Assembly (NCBI RefSeq): GCF_026210795.1
Contig: NC_089432.1
Span: forward strand, 930,001 to 994,000
Source: Rhizophagus irregularis
Taxonomy: Eukaryota > Glomeromycota > Glomeromycetes > Glomerales > Glomeraceae
Length of the DNA: 64,000 bases
Direction: 5' to 3'
Shown here: in pieces, positions 58,501 to 64,000 of the stretch
Layout of the letters: every line of letters begins with the position of its first letter
Numbering within the stretch: the stretch's first letter is position 1
Position numbers and translations under genes: made by a program
The notes under the pieces: generated by a model
The model's input: only the letters and a program-made list of their open reading frames with translations
What the model was told of the DNA's origin: nothing
Database searches by the model: none

Positions 58501-59091
58501 GGATTCAATGTAGTGGAATATGATAATTATAATGACCAATATGACCAATATGATTATGATAGTCAGGATTATCAGGATAATTATGACCAAGGATATAGTT
58601 ATGACGACCCGTATTATCAAGATAATGATGTAACATTTAACCATGTTGATCAAGATTTTTATATTGGTGAAAGACAAACGAGAAGTAACATAAAAAATAG
58701 GTCAAGTAATCGAGATATAAATATGGAAATTGATCAAGAACAAACACGAAGAAGGAATGATAAATATGCAAGCCAAGAGGAAAGGGCAGCAGCATTACCA
58801 AAAAGAGGATTCACTGACGAAAGTCTGAGGAAAGCACAAGAAGCAAGGAGAAATAATAATACATGTGGAAATTGTGGACAAAGAGGTCACTATGCAAAAC
58901 AATGTAAAAATGAACGTGTTGAAGGTATTCATAGGACAAGCGCATTTCAAAGAAATATACCAAAATATAACGTATTAGAGGATATGAAAAGTACCAGAGC
59001 AAATGCAACTTTTTCACAAATTATAGATATGAGCCCAGAACAAAGAAAAATATATTATGATGGTATGAGAAGGTATCCACAAACAGATTGA
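55507..59091 (+). CDS. gag: Gag polyprotein, 1194 aa, with triplicated N-terminal module
   Basis: Opens at ATG 55507 and ends at TGA 59089. Residues 1-280 are unassigned and helical. Residues ~285-370, ~379-465 and ~475-545 are three related modules of about 85 residues. The first two end in paired Cys motifs (CGNCRNRK...CKNC and CDECGIRW...CRDC, likely zinc-binding); the third lacks them. A Ser/Glu/Asp-rich linker and a Pro-rich hinge (~626-645) follow. The Ty3-type capsid region comes at ~696-870 (MPQFYGKEEEDVNDWVRQFE, LKGAAAQWYNEKK, VEAYTIRFRQI). Two CCHC nucleocapsid knuckles lie at ~943 (CYNCKQPGHYANEC) and ~1120 (CGNCGQRGHYAKQC), separated by an Asn/Asp/Tyr-rich linker. Typical Ty3/gypsy Gags are 300-500 residues, so the N-terminal ~640 residues are an unusual addition. 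The stop is UGA CUA, and the protease continues in the same frame. Confidence 0.93.
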   Translation: MEWYHIWNAEYINHKQEHDLGVIEPEECLACEICNPIEREVSAAFKKFWDALFKFEDTILMYNNVTHKELLNLLSMDNREREDTIHKGKCRNIVDRIIESIRYRQQPKMKEKGLRIIIVVIVRDCIEGNLENEVFDRLIGCPEIMEHGYILEDWDIENRFQKFWEWYGSILEFGVEVIHATPETIVIFRKLLYMEETITKKIREVIDLTNTIVYRNSLGKKKSKQQEWERLIQKVLQRFIDTKQFTREPEDPESASPESYELEDSDSSIHYEIKIEDDVEWTVESLKRKIEEMGGRFTDKDIQRMWDLRIRIELILTEDFLGTFFELMGLSDEKLKDEINEWLTKETLRCGNCRNRKLPDMITDIGQCKNCEQKELLELKDDLEKLGYELNVSEIERIRKFRISNSIILTMEFMEKYFQEINTNDKELRIKLYEWINENTTFCDECGIRWMNNKFDEGKTKCRDCENDENEIDIRIKRLKQICDDNKIEITDGELLRLISMGYTDGEILDQEFIEIFQGNKNDLEKNLKRILDKFLKQQAGSEDSEGSGNESDNEKSDGSEKESDGSEKNGEVLNPNDTDSNENFEEPYKENIINRPGFDSSESSESNSENKSEISDYNIENLFETPLTPPIPPIPPIVPIIMGATRAEVREDFRAALLAATGHDIGGNWAGLVVANPLANAIEDAGNVAGGIIGMPQFYGKEEEDVNDWVRQFETAFTAIGKAAGVNGARQAAMAATCLKGAAAQWYNEKKEANNGHLVNWQDNDNDNDLKHRIKQRFTREDVRKRKMLELRKITQGVNENVEAYTIRFRQILRIATRGHALDDELQVDNYIEGLTPTLGYQVRRQNPANLNDAVNTARREEEATNELIRKTRGISVSTQRKGIDIQDDKPKNIFEKPLEKNYEDDLADMFKKLEVKLVNQLGGQKRPPNNNNRQGPPPRACYNCKQPGHYANECRVNNGQRNYGRPNNQNYNRRSNNYNGRPNNYNRPPNHQNNNRGFNVVEYDNYNDQYDQYDYDSQDYQDNYDQGYSYDDPYYQDNDVTFNHVDQDFYIGERQTRSNIKNRSSNRDINMEIDQEQTRRRNDKYASQEERAAALPKRGFTDESLRKAQEARRNNNTCGNCGQRGHYAKQCKNERVEGIHRTSAFQRNIPKYNVLEDMKSTRANATFSQIIDMSPEQRKIYYDGMRRYPQTD

Positions 59092-59103
59092 CTACAAGAA
59101 TCA

Positions 59104-59631
59104 ATGAACAACATTGAAGCAGAACATTTAACTGCATTAAGAGGTAAATTAATAATAAACCAAGAATTAAAGGACGTAATGTTTGATACAGGAGCAGCAG
59201 TAAATGTAATAACTAGTCAGATAATGGATGAAATGGACCTAAAAATTGAGGAATCAAGTACAGTAAGATGTGTGATGATAAATGAGGATAAATTAGCATC
59301 TAGGGGTACCACGACAATATACATACAATTTGGGGATAAGGAAATACCCATTAAGGTTGAAGTAATTGATTCAGGAAAAAATGAAATTGTGTTAGGAAAT
59401 GGAGTATTAGATATGTTTAAGGCGAATATAGATTACACAGATAAAACAATAATAATTAGAATGAATGATGAAACTATGGATATACCAGTAAAATACACAC
59501 AAAGGACCATTAAAGGGTTTGAAGAAACATTTGATGAAGAGGAAATATTAGAAGAATTATACCAGGATGAATTGTATAACATATATGAAGATGACCATGA
59601 AGGTCAGGAAGATGAAAATTTTAAAGTATAA
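59104..59631 (+). CDS. pro: Aspartic protease domain (same frame as gag)
   Basis: In the gag frame, starting 12 bases after the UGA. A retroviral-type aspartic protease: active-site FDTGAAVNVI near residue 28-37, hydrophobic strands RGTTTIYIQFGDKEIPIKVE, and flap and C-terminal core EIVLGNGVLDMF. It would act as a homodimer to cut the polyproteins. An acidic tail (FDEEEILEELYQDE) follows to TAA 59629. An ATG at 59104 allows independent initiation, but readthrough of the UGA would give a Gag-Pro fusion. The reverse transcriptase lies in the -1 frame after this ORF. Confidence 0.85.
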   Translation: MNNIEAEHLTALRGKLIINQELKDVMFDTGAAVNVITSQIMDEMDLKIEESSTVRCVMINEDKLASRGTTTIYIQFGDKEIPIKVEVIDSGKNEIVLGNGVLDMFKANIDYTDKTIIIRMNDETMDIPVKYTQRTIKGFEETFDEEEILEELYQDELYNIYEDDHEGQEDENFKV

Positions 59632-61106
59632 GTCTTGGTCAGAATGATACTGAAGAGACGATAAAGAAGCACAAAAGTGACCATGAAAAATTTACTGAAA
59701 AATTTAAAGTAGGGGACATAACCAATGAACAAAAAGGTAAATTAAAAGTATTAGTAGAAAAATATAAGGATATATTTGAGTACGATGGTGAAAAATATAA
59801 TAGGACAAACCTAGTAAAACATGAAATCAGATTAAAAGGGGGTACTGAACCAATAGCCCAAAAGAGGTACAAAGAAAATGATGAAAAAGGTAAATTCATC
59901 AGAAAAGAGGTTGACGAGATGTTAAAATTGGGAAAAATTAGAGAATCTAGAAGTCCATGGTCTTCACCAGTGACTTTAGCAGGGAAAAAGTCGGGAAATT
60001 ATAGATTTTGCATCGACTATAGAAAATTAAATAAAGTTACAATAACAGATGCATATCCATTACCGAGGATTGATGAACAATTAGAAAGGATAAGTTCAGG
60101 AAAATGGTTTACCAGTCTAGATTTAGCATCAGGGTTTAATCAGATAGAAATGGCTGAGGAAGATATTGAGAAAACAGCATTCATATGCTCAGCAGGATTA
60201 TATGAATATAATGTCATGCCATTTGGGTTAACAAATGCGCCTGCAAGTTTTCAAAGGTTAATGGATAAAGTATTAAAGGAGTACCTAAATGAATTTGTGA
60301 TAGTATACATTGATGATATAATGATATATTCGGAAAATTTTGAAGACCACCTAAAACACATAAAGTTAGTGTTAGAAAAATTAAAGGAAGCCAGTTTAAT
60401 ACTAAAATTAAAGAAATGTATATTTGGAAAAACAGAAATAGAATTTTTAGGACATGTAGTTGGTAAAAATGGATTAAAACCAAGTCCAGGAAAGGTTGAA
60501 AAGATACAAAAATTAACAGCACCTATAAATATAAAAGGTGTAAGGTCAATATTAGGGTTATGTACGTATTATAGAAAATTTATTAAAGATTTTTCAAAAA
60601 TAGTAAAACCAATAACATCTTTATTGAGAAAAGATGAAAAGTTTGAATGGGGCATCAAACAACATGAAGCATTAGAAATATTAAAAAGGAAATTAACCGA
60701 AGAACCGGTGTTAAGACAACCAGATTGGTTAAGGAAATTTATATTAATTACAGATGCTTCAGGAATAGGATTAGGGGCAGTGTTAGCTCAAAAAGATGAT
60801 AAAGGTCAAGAATATGTAATAGAATATGCCAGTAAAAGTTTAAACAGGACAGAACAAAGATGGCCAATAACCGAACAAGAATGTTATGCAATTGTATGGG
60901 GAATACAACATTTCCATAAATACTTGATCAATAGAAAATTTGAGGTAGTAACAGACCATGCAGCTTTGAAGGGATTAATGACTGCAAAAGTACCAAAAGG
61001 AAAGAGATCAAGATGGGTCATGGAATTGGAACAGTATGATTTTGAAATAACCCATAGACCAGGAAAAGAAAATAAAAATGCAGATGCCTTATCAAGAATA
61101 ATATAA
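59625..61106 (+). CDS. pol: Reverse transcriptase and RNase H
   Basis: The frame is open from 59625; the ATG at 59919 lies inside the conserved N-terminal region, so translation probably enters upstream. The RT fingers/palm follow the Ty3 pattern: SPWSSPVTLAGKKSGNYRFC, IDYRKLNKVT, SLDLASGFNQI (first catalytic Asp), PFGLTNAPASFQRLM and YIDDIMIYS at 60306 (catalytic YxDD). The connection has FLGHVVGKNG and ILGLCTYYRKFIKDFS. RNase H begins LITDASGIGLGAVLAQ near 60745 and keeps EQECYAIVW and TDHAALK acidic residues; HRPGKENKNADALSR ends it. It turns the genomic RNA into DNA and removes the RNA strand. The start of the frame overlaps the protease stop by only a few bases. Confidence 0.93.
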   Translation, partial: SISLGQNDTEETIKKHKSDHEKFTEKFKVGDITNEQKGKLKVLVEKYKDIFEYDGEKYNRTNLVKHEIRLKGGTEPIAQKRYKENDEKGKFIRKEVDEMLKLGKIRESRSPWSSPVTLAGKKSGNYRFCIDYRKLNKVTITDAYPLPRIDEQLERISSGKWFTSLDLASGFNQIEMAEEDIEKTAFICSAGLYEYNVMPFGLTNAPASFQRLMDKVLKEYLNEFVIVYIDDIMIYSENFEDHLKHIKLVLEKLKEASLILKLKKCIFGKTEIEFLGHVVGKNGLKPSPGKVEKIQKLTAPINIKGVRSILGLCTYYRKFIKDFSKIVKPITSLLRKDEKFEWGIKQHEALEILKRKLTEEPVLRQPDWLRKFILITDASGIGLGAVLAQKDDKGQEYVIEYASKSLNRTEQRWPITEQECYAIVWGIQHFHKYLINRKFEVVTDHAALKGLMTAKVPKGKRSRWVMELEQYDFEITHRPGKENKNADALSRII

Positions 61107-61142
61107 ATAGATGGGTAAAAGAGTCACTTTTCAAAAATAAAA

Positions 61143-61382
61143 ATGGAACAAGTGGTAAGAAATACAAATCATAAAATAAAGGATATAATCGAAAATTTAG
61201 AAGGTATAACAAAGGAATTAAACAGGATAAATTATAACTATAAATTCAAAGCCAAAAATTTTGAAGATAGTGAAGAAAGACCATTAATATTGGAAACTCA
61301 AGAGGAAATATTACAAATAGAGGTGATATTAAGTAAAGTAAACAAGCTAAAATTATCAGAATTATGTAAAAATGGGACCTAA
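61143..61382 (+). CDS. 79-residue helical ORF between RNase H and kinase-integrase
   Basis: In the same frame as the reverse transcriptase but separated from it by stops at 61104 and near 61116. The product is charged, rich in Lys, Glu, Asn and Ile, and looks helical or coiled coil. It is not recognised. Its last eleven bases overlap the start of the next ORF (ATGGGACCTAA), a geometry that would allow termination-reinitiation. It could be a spacer, a small accessory protein, or the separated N-terminus of the kinase ORF. Confidence 0.5.
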   Translation: MEQVVRNTNHKIKDIIENLEGITKELNRINYNYKFKAKNFEDSEERPLILETQEEILQIEVILSKVNKLKLSELCKNGT

Positions 61383-62862
61383 AATAATAATCATATGTGG
61401 AGTTGATGGTACTGGAAAAACATTCATTGTAAATAAACTTATAAAAGAATTTGAAAAAGTAGGACAAAGTGTGAGGTTTAACACCTTTAAAAGGAGAAGA
61501 GAGGACAATGATAAGTATAAAATACCAAAGAAAGGTATAGAATGGGAATTCAGGAAGGAAGTTGTCGAACAAATCAACAGGAGAATGGAAGAACATGATA
61601 ATGAGGATTGGTTAATATTAGATAAAAGTCCCTATAGTGAGTACTTTTATCAACAAACACCATCATTCGACAGAGGATACATAACAAGATATGAGAACCA
61701 CCTATTAGAAAAGGAAGTATTTAGGAACAAAAGGATAATTGATGAATCAATAGTGATATTTTTAGAAAATGAAAAATGTTGGGAAAATTACAAAGGTAGA
61801 GAATATTCGAAAAAGGATCAAGGACATAAAACATCATATCCATTATTAGATGAAGAAAGATATATGGAGATGGTGAAATCATTTAAAGAATGTCAAGATA
61901 TTTACGAAGGAGAAAAATATGCTAATATTAAAATATCGAATAATGACACAGATTGGGAAAGAGTATATAATAAAGTAATAGAATTAGATGGAGATAAACC
62001 ACCAATAGAGGTTAAAAATGTTGAGATTAAGGATAACATCAGAGTAACTGATGGTAAAAAGCATATTGAAAAAGATGGTAAAAACATCAGAATAATAGAA
62101 GACTTTGAAAAGATGGGAGCACTATATTTAGCTCACAGTCATGAATTATCGGCACATATGGGAATCAAAAGTACTTATGATAATTTAAAAGATAAATATT
62201 ATTGGGAAAATATGCTGAATGATGTTGAAAGATATGTAAGGACATGTGATGAATGTCAAAGAAGAGGAAAACCACAAGGGAAAAATGAATTACACCCAAT
62301 TAAAGTAGTAGAACCATGGTATCAAATCGGGATTGACTTTGTTGGACCATTGAACACGACAACAAATGGTAATAAATACATCATAGTAGCAATGGATTAT
62401 TTTACAAAATGGCCAGAAGCCAAAGCAGTAAAGGAAGCAACTGCCAAAGAAGTATCAAAATTTATTTATGAAGACATCATCTGTAGACATGGATGTCCAA
62501 TGAAAATATTGAGTGATAGAGGAAGTCATTTCAATAATGAAATGATTAAAGAATTAATGGAAAAATTCAAAATTAAATGGAATTTTTCTACAAGTTATCA
62601 TCCAGAGACAAATGGACTTGTTGAAAGATTCAACCGAACATTAGGTCAAGCATTAGCGAAATTATCAACCAAAGATGATTGGGACCAAAGGATAGCACCC
62701 ATATTATTTGCTTACCGAAATAAAAAGCATAGTTCAACAAAAATTCGACCATTTTATTTAACATACGGAAGAAATGTACGGACAATAATGGATGAAAATA
62801 TCAAAGAAATTAACCTAAGTGATAGAATAGTTGGATTATTAGAAGAACTACCAAAAATCTGA
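61372..62862 (+). CDS. P-loop nucleotide-kinase-like domain fused to integrase
   Basis: A 496-residue ORF in the +1 frame relative to RT. Residues 1-~205 look like a thymidylate kinase/deoxynucleoside kinase: an initial strand IIIIC, Walker A GVDGTGKT (10-17), a Walker-B/DRx-like segment WLILDKSPYSEYFYQ (80-94; DK where TMPK has DR), a basic helix pair with R101/R106, strand SIVIFLENEKCWENY (126-140), and LID-like KGREYSKKDQGHKT. The integrase follows: zinc-binding H255/H262/C292/C295; core D322 (IGIDFVGPL), D382 (ILSDRGSHF), E418 (YHPETNGLVERFN), spacing D-x59-D-x35-E. The ORF ends at UGA 62860 before the C-terminal domain, which continues in frame. Inference: the kinase may raise local dNTP pools for reverse transcription, as dUTPase does between RNase H and integrase in some lentiviruses. 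The kinase assignment is by motif only. Confidence 0.85.
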   Translation: MGPKIIIICGVDGTGKTFIVNKLIKEFEKVGQSVRFNTFKRRREDNDKYKIPKKGIEWEFRKEVVEQINRRMEEHDNEDWLILDKSPYSEYFYQQTPSFDRGYITRYENHLLEKEVFRNKRIIDESIVIFLENEKCWENYKGREYSKKDQGHKTSYPLLDEERYMEMVKSFKECQDIYEGEKYANIKISNNDTDWERVYNKVIELDGDKPPIEVKNVEIKDNIRVTDGKKHIEKDGKNIRIIEDFEKMGALYLAHSHELSAHMGIKSTYDNLKDKYYWENMLNDVERYVRTCDECQRRGKPQGKNELHPIKVVEPWYQIGIDFVGPLNTTTNGNKYIIVAMDYFTKWPEAKAVKEATAKEVSKFIYEDIICRHGCPMKILSDRGSHFNNEMIKELMEKFKIKWNFSTSYHPETNGLVERFNRTLGQALAKLSTKDDWDQRIAPILFAYRNKKHSSTKIRPFYLTYGRNVRTIMDENIKEINLSDRIVGLLEELPKI

Positions 62863-63153
62863 CATGAAGCCAAAGAACAAATACTGAAATCTCAAACAAA
62901 ACAAAAAGAGTATCATGACAGAAAAATAATCAAGGAACACACCTTTGGAATTGGAGATAAAATACTACTCTATGATAAAGCCAAAGCACAACAACTATCG
63001 GGAAAATTAGAATCAAAATGGTTGGGACCATTTTACATTCATGAAATACTACCGAATGGAGCTTATAGAATTAAAAATATTAAAGGTGTCATCAAGAAGA
63101 TACCTGTAAATGGAGAATTATTAAAGACTTACCATACACCGATGAGTAAATGA
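62863..63153 (+). pseudogene. Integrase C-terminal domain after in-frame UGA
   Basis: Open in the same frame as the kinase-integrase ORF, directly after its UGA, to TGA 63151. It holds the usual Ty3-type integrase C-terminal features: a basic linker (QKEYHDRKI), an SH3-like barrel (FGIGDKILLYDKAK, SKWLGPFYIHEIL, GAYRIKNIKG) and the tail LLKTYHTPMS. Family members have no stop here, and the position LPKI-stop-HEAKEQ would fit an Arg CGA changed to TGA. Either this copy has a nonsense mutation or the UGA is read through. Confidence 0.75.
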
Positions 63154-63385
63154 TAACTATCATCAACGGACTTAGAAAAATAAAGATAATTTATAATCAT
63201 GTGAAATAAAATCACATGACATAAAAATAATTTTCGAAAATAGGAAAAACTAATGAAAATTTCCTAAGAAAGACCGAAGTGAAATCCGGTACAGGAAAAC
63301 CGTAAACTTAACAAACACATGATAAACCGCAGATGTAGACGCAGCAAAAGGGAATATTTAAAACGCAACTGAGTCAAGTAACAAT
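63154..63385 (+). other. 3' untranslated region of the retrotransposon
   Basis: Noncoding between the end of the integrase frame and the tRNA-like relic. A CATGTGAAATAAAATCACATG inverted pair lies at about 63199-63219. Confidence 0.5.
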
Positions 63386-63457
63386 GCATGTTTGATTTAG
63401 TGGTATAATTCGCACCTACCACTTCGAGACACGAGTTCGATTCTTAGAATAAATTTA
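63386..63457 (+). other. tRNA-Gly-like relic inside the retrotransposon
   Basis: Begins GCATGTTTGATTTAGTGGTA and continues TAATTCGCACCTACCACT, close to eukaryotic tRNA-Gly D arm (A box) and anticodon region, with ACC in the anticodon place. A B-box-like GAGTTCGATTC follows. The 3' acceptor half (CTTAGAATAAAT) no longer pairs with GCATGTT, so it is degenerate. It sits about 30 bases before the polypurine tract. Confidence 0.55.
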
Positions 63458-63478
63458 ATGTGGGCATTAAATTTTTAT

Positions 63479-63489
63479 GCGGGGGATAG
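63479..63489 (+). other. Polypurine tract (plus-strand primer)
   Basis: GCGGGGGATAG, a G-run next to the 3' LTR start, in the expected place for priming plus-strand DNA synthesis. Confidence 0.65.
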
Positions 63490-63490
63490 T

Positions 63491-64000
63491 TGTAATGCCG
63501 TAGTATACCTAGTAAATTTATTAATTGTGGGGCGCAGTATTACATTTAGTCTTAGTGTATAAAATTTTAACTTATTTTTATTTTTATTTTAAATGGACCG
63601 AAAAGTCGTTAAACTATTAGTCATGAGAATCAAGGATAATTGGTCCGTGATGACCTTAAACTATTAGTCACGTGATTTAAGGATAAATGAAGATCCGGAA
63701 GATACTAAATTGGATGAAATCAAGTGATCTGAGGTGTCAAGTGATTAATTTGTTGATCACTACGTTAATATTATAAATCATAATTCAGGAGTTCATGATG
63801 ATCAAATGGATACAAAATTAAGATAATGGAAATACTTTAGGATAATGGAAATACTTTAAAATAATGGAAATACTTTAATAATTTAAATCCATGAATCGAA
63901 ATTATGAATTTGGTTACACAAAGACAAACATAAAAGGGCGTGAAGATCAACTTTTGAAAAAGGGAGAAAATTAGACGAATTTTGTTATGAATTATTTATT
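63491..64000 (+). repeat. 3' LTR, first 510 bases (cut by window end)
   Basis: Starts TGTAATGCCGTAG and matches 53855-54364 with no indel and no substitution that I could see. The last ~119 bases lie outside the window. Confidence 0.92.

Larger units (their letters stand above)
53855..64000 (+). mobile_element. Ty3/gypsy LTR retrotransposon with kinase-integrase fusion (3' LTR cut by window)
   Basis: Two direct LTRs start at 53855 and 63491, a constant offset of 9636 with no indel over the 510 bases visible of the second. Internal order: primer binding site, 1-kb leader, gag, protease, reverse transcriptase/RNase H, 79-residue ORF, P-loop kinase plus integrase, tRNA-like relic, polypurine tract. 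The PR-RT-RNH-IN order and the gag with CCHC knuckles place it in Metaviridae (Ty3/gypsy). No chromodomain was seen. Full length would be about 10.3 kb; the 3' target duplication is outside the window. The near-identity of the LTRs and long ORFs point to a very recent insertion. Odd points are the very long gag, two in-frame UGA codons and the extra kinase-like domain. Confidence 0.95.

Noticed and set aside
55664-58677. Several minus-strand ORFs opposite gag
   Set aside because: They are shadows of the gag frame with low-complexity hydrophobic composition.
55507-59631. Single-protein Gag-Pro gene formed by an intron removing the UGA
   Set aside because: No plausible GT-AG intron flanks the UGA, and the sequence on both sides reads as continuous coding; readthrough or reinitiation fits better.
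62860-62862. UGA as evidence for a non-standard nuclear genetic code
   Set aside because: Host genes here end normally and UGA also ends the integrase frame at 63151; a nonsense mutation or local readthrough is simpler.

Overview
The window is eukaryotic, very AT-rich (only short GC-richer patches) and intron-bearing, with many GT-AG introns of about 50-100 bases. The gene families point to an arbuscular mycorrhizal fungus of the Rhizophagus/Glomeromycotina type: tyrosine-kinase-like (TKL) kinases with cysteine-rich N-termini, tandem Sel1-repeat genes, an F-box/leucine-rich gene, an intron-rich KDZ transposase, decayed non-LTR retrotransposons, and satellites and MITEs in abundance. The organism is inferred from this content; no species marker was seen.

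Layout. 1-703: 5' part of an unknown minus-strand gene. 1031-3211: element with ~143-base terminal inverted repeats and an array of microexon-like units. 3594-6158: apparently intact ten-exon KDZ transposase (minus). 6696-8686: unknown 555-residue protein (minus), with six ACGCGT boxes in a tandem repeat upstream. 9500-14480: a MITE and two decayed non-LTR elements. 14766-16230: unknown eight-exon gene with an HMG-box-like segment. 16890-23735: two satellites (one interrupted by a MITE), a pogo-like MITE and a hexamer repeat. 24386-26733 and 34304-36518: two minus-strand kinase genes, separated by a second microexon-like TIR element, a short retroposon with a 10-base target duplication and a Sel1 pseudogene. 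38562-42531: three tandem Sel1-repeat genes in a segmental duplication, one unit carrying a 244-base Mutator-type MITE whose empty site survives in the sister units. 42532-51560: gene-poor, with a pogo-like MITE, another microexon-like block and a third decayed non-LTR element. 51564-53109: F-box gene broken by two frameshifts.

53855 to the window end: a young Ty3/gypsy (Metaviridae) LTR retrotransposon about 10.3 kb long, cut by the window edge inside its 3' LTR. This is the most interesting object here. Its order is LTR, primer binding site, very long gag (1194 residues, with three ~85-residue repeats at the N-terminus), UGA-CUA stop, protease, reverse transcriptase/RNase H in the -1 frame, a 79-residue ORF, then one ORF that joins a P-loop nucleotide-kinase-like domain (thymidylate kinase/deoxynucleoside kinase type) to the integrase. 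An in-frame UGA precedes the integrase C-terminus. A tRNA-Gly-like relic lies just before the polypurine tract, and its 5' end is complementary to the primer-tRNA 3' end predicted from the primer binding site. A dNTP-supply enzyme between RNase H and integrase would parallel the dUTPase of non-primate lentiviruses. I know of no described retrotransposon with a thymidylate-kinase-like domain in this position.
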